64,000 nt of DNA from Salipiger thiooxidans. GTDB taxonomy: Bacteria; Pseudomonadota; Alphaproteobacteria; Rhodobacterales; Rhodobacteraceae. Both the position numbers and the translations under genes were made by a program. Below the pieces are notes generated by a model. It had not been told where the DNA came from and ran no database searches. It was given only the letters and a program-made list of their open reading frames with translations. Below are positions 1-7,870 of this stretch, in pieces; position 1 is the stretch's first letter; each line of letters opens with the position of its first letter. The DNA is taken from assembly GCF_900102075.1 (NCBI RefSeq), contig NZ_FNAV01000018.1:37327-101326 (forward strand), given 5' to 3'.

Positions 1-48
1 GCAACAGTCCGGTGGACTGTTGCCAGCCCTGAACGGGCTCTGCCCCGG
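1..48. repeat. double-hairpin insertion in IS transposase (copy E, possible)
   Basis: A perfect 10-bp inverted repeat (1-10 with 14-23, loop GGT) is followed by a second stem (AGCCC 25-29 with GGGCT 35-39). Recognisable transposase sequence resumes just downstream at CTCTTCGGCCTGCC. The two-hairpin layout matches the other insertions, but the sequence itself is not clearly related and the left boundary is outside the window. Confidence 0.4.
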
Positions 49-216
49 GCTCTTCGGCCTGCCGCTTCGGCAAACGACCGGAATGGTCGCCAGCATCCTC
101 GAGATGGCTGGTCTGGACTGGCCGGTCCCGCACTTCTCCACGCTCAGCCGCCGCCAGAAGACAATCGCGGTCCAGCTTTCGTCGCGCCGGGTTCCGGGCC
201 CTCTGAACCTGCTGGT

Positions 217-257
217 GCCCTCTCGGGACATTGCTTCGCAATACCCTGCCGGGTGAC
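217..257 (+). repeat. about 41-bp double-hairpin insertion in IS transposase (copy B)
   Basis: This segment interrupts the transposase between its LNLLV and GIRFLGDGEW blocks and shifts the reading frame. The core CTCTCGGGACATTGCTTCGC closely matches the reverse complement of the insertion at 63773-63813 and, less closely, the one at 411-456. It contains an ATTGC-TTC-GCAAT hairpin followed by a degraded second stem. If the intact family has three residues (DST) here, the net insertion is 41 nt, the same as the right-edge copy. Confidence 0.75.
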
Positions 258-410
258 AGACCGCGCCGGGATCAGGTTCCTAGGCGACGGAGAGTGGCTG
301 GCGAGGAAGCATGGCACCCACCGCCGCCGCCAGTACCGCAAGGCCCATCTGGCGATGGACACGGAGACCGGCGACATCGGGGCGGTGGAATTCACCTCTA
401 GCCGCGAGGG

Positions 411-456
411 CCCCTCTCGTGGTTCTGCTGCGCAAACCACTGTCAGGCAGTGGACA
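411..456 (+). repeat. double-hairpin insertion in IS transposase (copy C)
   Basis: This lies between the EFTSSREG and LDLLDQIPENEE blocks of the transposase and changes the frame. It starts CCTCTCGTGG, like the other copies. Its two stems are GTGGTT with AACCAC around a core containing TGCTGCGCA, and CCACTG with CAGTGG around TCAGG. The stem bases differ from copies A and B while pairing is kept, so structure is better preserved than sequence. Confidence 0.65.
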
Positions 457-568
457 CCTCGATCTTCTGGACCAGATCCCGGAAAACGAGGAAATCGGCA
501 CCGTTACCGGTGATGGCACCTTCGACACCCACCGTTGCCATGCGGCGATCCTTGCACGCGGCGGCACA

Positions 569-610
569 GGGGCTCGGGCACTCCTTCGGACCGGGGGCAG
601 TCATGCCCTC
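569..610 (+). repeat. possible double-hairpin insertion in IS transposase (copy D)
   Basis: About 36 extra in-frame nucleotides appear between the transposase motifs ARGGT and PIRRNGR. They contain a short TCC-TTC-GGA stem and a GGGCA-GTCA-TGCCC stem. The arrangement resembles copies A-C but the sequence match is weak, so membership of the same family is an inference. Confidence 0.4.
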
Positions 611-897
611 GCTCCCATCCGCAGAAATGGCCGCCTCTGGAAAGAAGATTGCCCCGCCGCCTTGGTCCGCAACGATATCCTGAGGGCAACCCGGCGCCTC
701 GGCCGGGCGATCTGGAAAAGGTGGTCCCGCTATCATGCCCGCAGCCGGGTCGAGGCCCGGATGAGGACCCTGAAATCCTTCGGCCAGCGGATCACCTCGA
801 GGGCCTCCGGACCCCCGACAGCCGAGATCGAACGCGTGGCCTGACCTCAGCTGGGAAAGAGCCCTCATGTCCTGAAGCCGACTTCTGCAACAATGCC

Positions 898-1118
898 GGC
901 GTGACTCCACACGTGCTCAGGCACACCGCTGCTGTTCACATGGCTGAGGCTGGCATCTCGATGGACGAGATCGCCCAGTATCTCGGCCACTCGGACACCC
1001 GGATCACCGCCTCGACCCACGCGCGTCACAGCCCCGAGCACCTGCGCAGAGCGGCAAAGACACTGGAGTTCGACCAGGCGTCCGGTTCAACGAACCAGGG
1101 GGAACTGTTTGAGAAACG
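898..1118 (+). pseudogene. tyrosine recombinase/integrase, C-terminal stub
   Basis: Directly after the IS end the frame reads GVTPHVLRHTAAVHMAEAG and then the LGHSD box. These are the H-x-x-R and H boxes of the phage-integrase catalytic domain. The region where family members carry the nucleophile tyrosine (typically ITASVYARxS) reads ITASTHARHS, so the tyrosine appears to be histidine. The N-terminal part is missing; presumably it lies on the other side of the IS, outside the window. No stop codon precedes the neighbouring tRNA terminator, so the natural C-terminus is also gone. The stub faces the 3' end of the tRNA-Pro gene, the usual layout for an integrase beside its attachment site. Confidence 0.8.
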
Positions 1119-1144
1119 AACAAGGCGCCCGAAGGCGCCTTGTT
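1119..1144 (-). terminator. tRNA-Pro terminator, UUCG-loop hairpin
   Basis: An 11-bp perfect stem (AACAAGGCGCC 1119-1129 with GGCGCCTTGTT 1134-1144) is closed by a four-base loop that reads TTCG on the minus strand. It starts 4 nt after the tRNA 3' end and is followed by a T-rich stretch on the minus strand. Confidence 0.8.
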
Positions 1145-1148
1145 TCAT

Positions 1149-1225
1149 TGGTCGGAGTGAGAGGATTCGAACCTCCGGCCCCTGCCTCCCGAAGACAGTG
1201 CTCTACCAGGCTGAGCTACACTCCG
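1149..1225 (-). tRNA. tRNA-Pro (anticodon CGG)
   Basis: A 77-nt cloverleaf on the minus strand. It has a 7-bp acceptor stem (CGGAGTG with CACTCCG), a D arm containing AGCTCAGCCTGGTAGAGC, an anticodon loop TTCGGGA giving anticodon CGG, a T arm with GGTTCGAATCC, and an encoded CCA end. It reads codon CCG. The 3' end faces a recombinase stub, so the gene is a plausible former integration site. Confidence 0.95.
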
Positions 1226-1269
1226 ACCGTGGCGGGCGGGATACCCCAGCCGCAGGGGTTTGGCAAGGC

Positions 1270-2247
1270 TCATTGCGGGGTTTCTTGCAGGGTTTTTTCA
1301 CGCCGCCCCAAGGCACGCAGAAGCGGCCCGATCCGCAGCGAGGTGCCGGTCTCGAAACGGGTGCGCGTGCGCAGCACGGGCGTGTTCTCCGAGGCCGTGC
1401 TGCGGCTCTCGCGGAGCACGATGTAGACCCCCGAGCCGATGATGAGCACCGCCCCCGCAAGAGTCATCGCGTCGGGCCATTCGTCGAAGAACAGCGCCCC
1501 GTAGAGCGTCGCCCACAGGAGCTGCGAATACTGCATCGGTGCCACGATCACCGCCTCGCCGTTGCGGTAGGCGCCGATCAGCACGAAGCCCCCGGTGATG
1601 GCCAGCACCGCCATAACCCCCACCGCGCCCAGATGCTCGATCGGCATCGGCTGGTAGACGAAGGGCAGCGCGCAGGCCATGATCACGAAGTTGGTCAGCA
1701 TCGGGTAGAGCAGCAGCACGACCGAGCGCTCTTCTTGCCCGATCTTGCGCACCACGATGGCGGCCAGCGCTCCGGTACACGCACCGACCAGCGCCGCGGC
1801 ATGACCCAGCGTGAGCTCGGTCCGGCCGGGGCGCAGCACCACGATGACGCCCGCGAGCCCCACCAGTACCGCGATCCAGCGCCGCAGCCGGACACGCTCG
1901 CCCAGGATGGGAATCGCCAGCACGGTGATCACCAGCGGCTGCGCAAAGAGGATGGCGTAGGTCTGCGCCAGCGGCAGCACCGAGAAGGCGTAGAACACGC
2001 AGATCCCGGTGATCACCGCCGAGACCGTGCGCAGCGCCGTCCACCACGGGTGGATCGGCCGCAGGTGACCCGGGGTGGTGTCGCGGATCAGCATGAGACT
2101 CACCAGCGGAAAGCTGAAGAGCACCGAGAAGAAGACGATCTGGAAGGGCGCGTAGCTTCCGCCGAGGAATTTCACGACGACGTCGTGCGAGGCGAAGAGC
2201 GCGAAGGAAAGCAGCGCGAGAAGTGCGCCTTTTGCATTATGTGCCAT
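1270..2247 (-). CDS. EamA/DMT-family transporter
   Basis: A 325-residue inner-membrane protein with about ten hydrophobic segments in two similar halves, the layout of the drug/metabolite transporter superfamily. The start is set at the ATG giving MAHNAKGALLALLSFALFASHDVVVKF, because helix 1 begins there. The longer open frame upstream adds a non-hydrophobic, unconserved stretch. EamA repeats appear as ALRTVSAVITGICVFYAFSV and the later VIVAPMQYSQLLWATLYGALFFDEWP. The soluble tail of about 45 residues is basic. Substrate cannot be predicted. It lies just downstream of tRNA-Pro and is transcribed away from the pseudogene at 2400. Confidence 0.85.
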   Translation of the reverse strand: MAHNAKGALLALLSFALFASHDVVVKFLGGSYAPFQIVFFSVLFSFPLVSLMLIRDTTPGHLRPIHPWWTALRTVSAVITGICVFYAFSVLPLAQTYAILFAQPLVITVLAIPILGERVRLRRWIAVLVGLAGVIVVLRPGRTELTLGHAAALVGACTGALAAIVVRKIGQEERSVVLLLYPMLTNFVIMACALPFVYQPMPIEHLGAVGVMAVLAITGGFVLIGAYRNGEAVIVAPMQYSQLLWATLYGALFFDEWPDAMTLAGAVLIIGSGVYIVLRESRSTASENTPVLRTRTRFETGTSLRIGPLLRALGRREKTLQETPQ

Positions 2248-2399
2248 TCTGGAGAGTGCCGCGACAGAAGAGAGGAGGAGGAGGGAAACGGCTTCGAGTC
2301 TGTCACCGCTCGCGAGCGCTAACAAGGGCAGTTGCCACCCTCGCGTGCGCTTGCTGCAGGTTTGCGCGAATGCCAGGCTCTCGGATGGGGGATCGGACA

Positions 2400-3010
2400 A
2401 TGGATCCGGACATACTGTCGGTGCCGGGCGGCGTCGGGCTGTTCCTGTTCGGGATGCTGGCGATGACCGGCGCGCTGCGCGGCCTCGGGAGTCGCCAGGT
2501 GCGGGCGATTCTCGCGCGGTCCAGCACCTCGCCGCTGACCAGCGCGACCTCGGGTACGGTCACCACCGCGGTCATCCAGTCCCCGAGCGCCGGAGCCGCG
2601 GCGGCGCTGGACGAGCTGCACGGCTGTCTCGCGCGGATCCGCGAGCCCGCCGATGCGGTGACCGCGACCAAGCGCTGCTCGGCGCTCCTGCAGCAGTACC
2701 ACCATATGAACCGCCTCGCGCCGCGCATGACCCGCGAGGACGGGATGCAGCGGCCGCTCACAGGCATCGGGCTGCACCGACCCGCTCTGGCCTTCGGCGC
2801 GGTGCTGCAACGGGCCGCACAGTGAGAGCGGCGCGCCGCGGAGCTTCAGAGGCTCGCGCGGCTGGACGCCGGGCGCCCCCGAAGACTGCGGCGGCAGGCT
2901 TGGCTGAGGGAGCACGCGGGGCTGGTCGGCATGTGCGAGGTTTTGAGCTCGCCAACTCTATGCGGTGGCGGAAGCGGGCGGCGCGGTACGCCGCCCGGTC
3001 AATGCAGTAA
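2400..3010 (+). pseudogene. Na/Pi-cotransporter family protein, internally deleted and frameshifted
   Basis: The ATG at 2400 opens GGVGLFLFGMLAMTGALRGL...TSGTVTTAVIQSPSAG, the start and first QSSSA-type motif of NptA/PNaS-family sodium-phosphate cotransporters. It then runs directly into a helical PhoU-like C-terminal region (DELHGCLARIREPADAV...LLQQYHHMNRLAPRM). Family members are several hundred residues long, so most of the membrane domain is missing. The frame ends at 2825, but an in-family tail (FELANSMRWRKRAARYAARSMQ) continues in another frame to 3010. The QSSSA motif itself reads QSPSA. At least one large deletion and one frameshift have occurred. Confidence 0.75.
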
Positions 3011-3084
3011 GGTGAGCTTCCCGCAAGCGATATGCCTGCAACGCCGGACCGGGACCGGCTGGAACCAGTGCCCGCAGGGGCGCC

Positions 3085-4188
3085 TCAGAGGCTCGCGTCG
3101 AGGGCGGCGAGGATCGCGTCGCCCATGCCCGAGGTCGAGACCGGGGTCGCACCCTCTTCGCCCAGCAAGTCGGCGGTGCGGACACCGTCGGCGAGCACCG
3201 TCTCGATGGCCTTCTCGAGGCGCTCGGCCTCGGCGCCCTGGTCGAAGCTGTAACGCAGCGCCATGGCGAAGGAGAGGACGCAGGCGATCGGGTTCGCCTT
3301 GCCCTGCCCCGCGATGTCGGGCGCGGAGCCGTGCACCGGCTCGTAGAGCGCCTTGGGACGGCCGTTGGCCATCGGGGCACCGAGCGAGGCCGAGGGCAGC
3401 ATGCCCAGCGAACCGGTCAGCATGGCGGCGGCATCCGACAGCAGGTCACCGAAGAGGTTGTCGGTCACGATCACGTCGAACTGCTTGGGCCAGCGGCAGA
3501 GCTGCATGGCGCCGGCGTCGGCATACATGTGGCTGAGCTCGACCTCGGGGTATTCCTTGCCGACCTCGGTGACGACCTCGCGCCAGAGAATGCCGGATTC
3601 CATGACATTGGCCTTCTCCATCGAGCAGACCTTCTTGCCACGGCGCATCGCCAGCTCGAAGGCCGAGCGGGCCACGCGGTCGATCTCGGACTCGGTGTAG
3701 CGCTGGGTGTTGATGCCGACGCGCTCGTTGCCCTCTTCGATGATGCCGCGCGGCTCGCCGAAGTAGATGCCCGAGGTCAGTTCGCGCACGATCATGATGT
3801 CGAGCCCGGCCACCACGTCCTTCTTCAGCGACGAGAAATCGGCCAGCGCGTCGAAGCACTGGGCGGGGCGCAGGTTGGCGTAGAGGTCCATCTCCTTGCG
3901 CAGCCGCAGCAGGCCGCGCTCGGGCTTCACCGAGAAGTCGAGGACGTCGTATTTCGGACCGCCCACGGCGCCGAGCAGGACGGCGTCGACCTCCTGCGCC
4001 TTGGCCATGGTGTCGTCATGCAGAGGCGTGCCGTGCTTGTCGTAGGCGGCGCCGCCCACGAGATCCTCGCTCACATCGAAGGTGAGGCCGCGCTTGTCGC
4101 CATACCAGTCGATGATCCGCCGCACCTCGGCCATGACTTCGGGGCCGATGCCGTCGCCCGGCAGGATCAGAAGCGAAGGGTTGCTCAT
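3085..4188 (-). CDS. leuB: 3-isopropylmalate dehydrogenase
   Basis: A 367-residue protein of standard length for LeuB. It oxidises and decarboxylates 3-isopropylmalate to 2-oxoisocaproate with NAD, the third step specific to leucine biosynthesis. Family signatures are [11 protein letters not shown] at the N-terminus, the substrate-binding [14 protein letters not shown] segment, [15 protein letters not shown], and the metal-binding [34 protein letters not shown] near the C-terminus is part of the nucleotide site. The ATG at 4188 follows a good GAGGAGAGG ribosome site. The gene is separate from leuC-leuD, which lie about 6 kb away on the same strand. Confidence 0.97.
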   Translation of the reverse strand: MSNPSLLILPGDGIGPEVMAEVRRIIDWYGDKRGLTFDVSEDLVGGAAYDKHGTPLHDDTMAKAQEVDAVLLGAVGGPKYDVLDFSVKPERGLLRLRKEMDLYANLRPAQCFDALADFSSLKKDVVAGLDIMIVRELTSGIYFGEPRGIIEEGNERVGINTQRYTESEIDRVARSAFELAMRRGKKVCSMEKANVMESGILWREVVTEVGKEYPEVELSHMYADAGAMQLCRWPKQFDVIVTDNLFGDLLSDAAAMLTGSLGMLPSASLGAPMANGRPKALYEPVHGSAPDIAGQGKANPIACVLSFAMALRYSFDQGAEAERLEKAIETVLADGVRTADLLGEEGATPVSTSGMGDAILAALDASL

Positions 4189-4244
4189 GGGAATATCCTC
4201 TCCTCGGAATGTCCCGCATCGGGTATCCCTTGGGGCCGGAATGG

Positions 4245-5041
4245 TCAAGAAAACAACGGTGATAACCCGTCTTCCAGAAGCTCCCGGACCCGCGCGATGC
4301 GCGGCGTGCGCCGCATCGCCTCGTGCACCGTGAGATAGACCGGAAGCCCCGGCAGCCGCAGCCCGGGAAGCAGTCGCTCGAGCCGCGGATCGCGGTCGGC
4401 GATGTTGCATTGCAGCACCCCGATGCCGCAGCCCGAGACTACCAGCTCGTAGCCGGTCACGAAGTCGTCGCAGCGGGTGCTGAACCAGTCGCGGGTCGCC
4501 GGCAGCCCCATGTCGCGCATGGCGCGCAGCATCATGTCCCGGCGGTCGAGCCCCACCAGATCGCTCTGCCAGAGCGCCTCGACCGTGTCCGGGCGCCCCC
4601 GGCGGTCGAGGTAGTCCCGGGCGGCATAGACGCCCATCTCGAGATCGCCGAGGTGGCGCAACACGAGGTCGAGCTGCTCGGGGCGGTACATGCGGACGGC
4701 AATGTCGGCCTCGCGGTAGTGCAGGTTCTCGGTCTGGTCTGTCGGCACGAGGTCGATGGCGATCTCGGGCTCGAGCGTCCGGATCCGGGCGATGATCGGC
4801 GGCAGGTGGTAGCGGGCGGACATCACGCTCGCGGTGATCCGCACCGTGCCCGCCAGCCGCTCGGAGCGGCCCTCCGCCGCCAGCCGCAGCGACTGCAGGC
4901 TGTCGCGCATTGCCTGCGCATGGGGCAGGAGCGCGGCACCGGTCTCGGTGAGGTCGAGCCCGCGCGGCTGACGCCGGAACAGCTCGACCCCGAGCTGCCG
5001 CTCGATCCCGCGCACCTGCCGGCCGACCGTGGGCTGGCTGG
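4245..5041 (-). pseudogene. LysR-family transcriptional regulator, 5'-truncated
   Basis: The protein reads [23 protein letters not shown], the second half of a LysR winged helix-turn-helix. A full-looking LysR substrate-binding domain follows and ends in [10 protein letters not shown] at 4245. The first roughly 25-35 residues, with the first helices and any start codon, are absent. Sequence upstream of about 5041 belongs to a different gene in the opposite orientation. A GTG at 5015 could start translation only after most of the DNA-binding motif, so a functional regulator is unlikely. LysR genes usually sit divergent from a target; here that target is probably the truncated epimerase next to it. 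Confidence 0.85.
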
Positions 5042-5796
5042 TGCCCTACCAGCGCTGGGAGGCCGAGATGCCGGAGCTCACCGACCGGCTCATCGACGCC
5101 GCGCGCAGTTCGGGCGCGACCATCCTTCAGCCGGCCAACGTCTACGTCTTTGGCGAGGGCGCGCCCAAGCTTCTCGGCACCGACACGCCGCACCGCGCCC
5201 GCAACCGGCTCGGGCGGGTGCGGATCGAGATGGAAGAGCGCCTGCGCGCTTCCGGCCTGCCGGTGATCCTGCTGCGGGCGGGCAATTTCCTCGACGACGA
5301 GCCGTCGGGCAACTGGTTCGACAAGGTGATGGTCCCCAACCTTCGGAAGGGCACTCTGACCTGGCCGGGCAACCCGATGATCCCACATGCCTGGGCCTGG
5401 CTGCCCGACCTCGCCGAAGCGGCGCGGATGCTGGCCGACTGCCGCACCGAACTGCCGCGCTTCGCCGACATCCCCTTCCCCGGCTTCACGCTCTCCGGTC
5501 AGGAGATGGCGGCGCAACTCGGCCGCATCGTCGGGCGCGACATCGCGATCCGGCCGCTGCGCTGGTGGATGCTGCAGCTTGCCCAGCCGGTCTGCGGCAG
5601 CGCCGGAGGGCTGTTCGAGATGCGCTACCTCTGGGACATGCCGCACCGGCTCGACCCGGCGCCGCTGGCGAGGCTGCTGCCGGAGTTCCGCGCCACCCCG
5701 GTCGACGAGGCGCTGCGCCGCGCCACCGCGCATCTCACGGCAGGGACAGGGTCACGGACACCAGCCGATGCCGCTGCCCCTCGACGGGCGGCCTGA
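5042..5796 (+). pseudogene. NAD(P)-dependent epimerase/NmrA-like protein, 5'-truncated
   Basis: From about 5042 the frame reads [37 protein letters not shown], continuing to about residue 240. This is the middle and C-terminal part of an extended short-chain dehydrogenase/epimerase. The N-terminal Rossmann GxxGxxG part and a start codon are missing, because the sequence immediately upstream belongs to the opposing LysR gene. The tail runs about 60 nt over the end of the convergent gene at 5735, so its natural stop may also be lost. It is probably not functional. Confidence 0.8.
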
Positions 5797-6676
5797 CCTC
5801 GGCCCCGATGACCTCGAGCCCGGCGGCGGGGAGGATGTAGCTCACCCGCATCGGGCCCGGGCCGTCCCAGACCACCGTCGGCGCATCGGGCAGCGGATCC
5901 TGCAGCCGCGGGTCCGCGAGCACCTGCGCGATGGCCTCGTGGCGGCCGTCGCCCCGCACCGGGTCGACGTTGGCATTGCCGATCAACACCGGAGCACCGG
6001 GCAACGCACAACCGAGCCCGCCGTCGAGACACTGCATCCAGAGCCCCAGCTCATCGTGGTTGCGGCGCCCGTTGCGGTCCTCGGGCCCGTCGAAGACCGG
6101 CGGCGTCGCAGCCCATGCCAGCAACGCGAGCGGCGTGCTCCCGGTGTCGAGCGACAGCACCCAATGCGCCGAGGAGGACAGCCGCTGCACCTTTGGCGCC
6201 GGGTCCTCCGCCTGCCGCAGGTTTCCCGGCAGGTCGCTCCAGAGCAGGTCGGTGAACGCCGCCACCAGCGACAGCGGGCGCGTCGACAGCACCGCCATGC
6301 CGCCCTGCCCCGAGAACTCGCCATACCCCTGCGCATCGCGCGGCCCGCCGAGCAGCCCGTCCCCGTCGAGATCCAGCCCCGTCGGCCTTCCCGCGTTCGG
6401 CCGCCGCGCGAACCGGTGCGGATAGCGCGCGCCCGCGGCATCCAGCGCGTCGGCCAGCGCCCTCAGCGCGACACCGCCGTGATCGTAGTCCACATCCGTC
6501 AGCAGCAGCACGTCGGGCGCGACCTCGGCGATCTCAGTCACCACCGCCGCAAGCTCTCCGCCGCCGATGTCGCGCAGCAGCAGGCCGGGACCGTCGCGCG
6601 ACAGGTCCGCGTTCCAGGTGGCAAGGCTCAGGGGGTCGGCATGCAGCGCCCCGGCAAGGAGCAGCGAGACGATCAG
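5735..6676 (-). CDS. exported endonuclease/exonuclease/phosphatase-fold protein
   Basis: A protein of about 313 residues starting [31 protein letters not shown], a short signal-peptide-like segment followed by the ATWN motif of the EEP (DNase I-like) fold. Later motifs include [30 protein letters not shown] in the position of the usual D-x-N motif, and [15 protein letters not shown] near the C-terminus in place of the usual DH motif. No in-frame ATG, GTG or TTG lies near the signal peptide. The best start is CTG at 6676, which overlaps the TGA of the upstream gene as CTGA, mimicking the common ATGA coupling. Substrate is unknown; nuclease or phosphodiesterase activity is inferred from the fold. 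Confidence 0.7.
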   Translation of the reverse strand: MIVSLLLAGALHADPLSLATWNADLSRDGPGLLLRDIGGGELAAVVTEIAEVAPDVLLLTDVDYDHGGVALRALADALDAAGARYPHRFARRPNAGRPTGLDLDGDGLLGGPRDAQGYGEFSGQGGMAVLSTRPLSLVAAFTDLLWSDLPGNLRQAEDPAPKVQRLSSSAHWVLSLDTGSTPLALLAWAATPPVFDGPEDRNGRRNHDELGLWMQCLDGGLGCALPGAPVLIGNANVDPVRGDGRHEAIAQVLADPRLQDPLPDAPTVVWDGPGPMRVSYILPAAGLEVIGAEVRPPVEGQRHRLVSVTLSLP

Positions 6677-7506
6677 GCCGCCTGCAGATCCGCCTGCGCG
6701 TGGGCGCGGCGACGCTTTTCCTCGATCAGCCCGGCGATCCGCCCCAGCGCCACGCCGCGCATGATCAGGCTTGCGGGAAGAAAGGCCCATGCGCTCATCG
6801 TCCAGATCATCGTCTGTGCATTGGCCAGCGACAGCGGGTCGATCATCTCGGACGCCAGCTCCATCACCGCCGGAATAACGAATGGCAGAAGAAACCCTAA
6901 GGCGACGTTAACGTGGGCGTCCCGACGCAGGCGATAGAGGATGTCCGCACCGGCGGTCGGGTCGAAGAGCGGCAGGTTCACCCAGAAATTGAACGCTCCG
7001 TTGCGGATCGGCCAGTTCAGCAGCCGCACGATCACGACAAACGAAAGAACGGCAATCAGCGACACGAGATAGGAAAGCCCCGCCCCGATGCGCACCATCC
7101 CGACCCGCTCTGGCCGCATGTCCCTGTCCGCCGCCAGCACCATCAGCCGCACCGGCGAATAGGGGAAATCGAGCAGCTGTCCCACGCCGGCACCGAACCC
7201 CGCCAGCGCCGCGCCGAGCCGCGTCGGATGCACATCCTGCCGCCAGATCAGCACCAGCACCAGCACCGCGACGAAGAGCGCCACGAAACGCAGGCGGTTG
7301 AACGGCGGCGCATCGCGGAACTCGATGAACGAGGGGTAGTCCCCGACATATTCGACGAAGGTGAGGAGGGCCGCGACCAGGGCGAGCAGCGCGATCATCT
7401 GGGATCCGTCCGCGGTCACCCCCGGCAGGAACACCGCAGGCATCGCGATCAGGAACGCGATGAGAAAGGCCCGCGCACCGGCCTGCACCAAACGCTTGAA
7501 CACCAC
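6673..7506 (-). CDS. conserved membrane protein of unknown function
   Basis: About 277 residues with roughly six hydrophobic segments (FLIAFLIAMPAVFLPG, MIALLALVAALLTFVEYVG, FVALFVAVLVLVLIW, YLVSLIAVLSFVVIVRLL, ALGFLLPFVIPAVMELAS, IWTMSAWAFLPASLIMRG) and a basic C-terminus (EEKRRRAHAQ). I do not recognise a family. The start is placed at GTG 7506 (or the adjacent GTG 7503), following GAAGGGG; upstream in-frame sequence is not protein-like. Its stop overlaps the proposed start of the exported EEP protein, so the two are probably co-transcribed. Confidence 0.65.
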   Translation of the reverse strand: MVFKRLVQAGARAFLIAFLIAMPAVFLPGVTADGSQMIALLALVAALLTFVEYVGDYPSFIEFRDAPPFNRLRFVALFVAVLVLVLIWRQDVHPTRLGAALAGFGAGVGQLLDFPYSPVRLMVLAADRDMRPERVGMVRIGAGLSYLVSLIAVLSFVVIVRLLNWPIRNGAFNFWVNLPLFDPTAGADILYRLRRDAHVNVALGFLLPFVIPAVMELASEMIDPLSLANAQTMIWTMSAWAFLPASLIMRGVALGRIAGLIEEKRRRAHAQADLQAA

Positions 7507-7870
7507 CCAAACCCCTTCGGTCGCGCCGGGCCCTGATCCGTATCGGGGCCCCGCTTGTACCTGATCCCGCAAACCGACGCGGCGCATCTCACTTTTGCCC
7601 AATTTCTGCCCACATTCCCCAGGCTCAGCAAGGAACTCTTCAGCTAGGCGCCCGGAATGCGATACTTACGTGGAGGAAACGGTGCCTTTTTGCATCATTG
7701 TTACGCCGCCGTTGCGCAGATGTTCCAGGGAGCCACAAGATGTTGAAAAGCCGCGGGTCTTCGCCTGTTCGACCGAATTTCGAGGGGTTTGACCTAACGC
7801 GGGGCCGAATGAGTCAAACAGGGGTTGAACGGGCCGTGACTATACTGGGCCGATCAGGAGGGACGTGCAG
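7507..7870. promoter_or_regulatory. intergenic region upstream of atoD with an inverted repeat
   Basis: No gene is evident in these 364 bases. A 7-bp perfect inverted repeat, GTTTGAC (7787-7793) and GTCAAAC (7813-7819), has centres 26 bp apart, a spacing compatible with a dimeric regulator. A TATACT -10-like box lies at 7841-7846, but no good -35 box stands 16-18 bp upstream of it. The ribosome site AGGAGGG is at 7856-7862. Confidence 0.4.

Larger units (their letters stand above)
1..897 (+). mobile_element. IS5-family insertion sequence, 5'-truncated by window edge, transposase broken
   Basis: Transposase segments of the IS5 family (IS427-like group) can be read in three different frames: the LFGLPLRQTTG block near 46-110, the GIRFLGDGEW/KHGTHRRRQYRK block near 265-345, and the LLDQIPENEEIGTVTGDG to KRWSRYHARSRVEARM block near 460-770. 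No single frame is open through all of them. Each frame change or gap coincides with a short hairpin-rich insertion (see the repeat entries). The C-terminus is also collapsed: an internal deletion appears to join two TAEI motifs before the final ERVA and the stop at about 841-843. The right terminal inverted repeat, ending at 897 (ACTTCTGCAACAATGCC), resembles the ends of the IS copies at the right edge of the window. The element sits in a tyrosine-recombinase gene. The left end lies outside the window. Confidence 0.85.

Noticed and set aside
7825..7846. Sigma-70 promoter TTGAAC ... TATACT upstream of atoD
   Set aside because: The spacer between the two boxes is only 10 nt, too short for a sigma-70 promoter. 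Only the -10-like box is mentioned.
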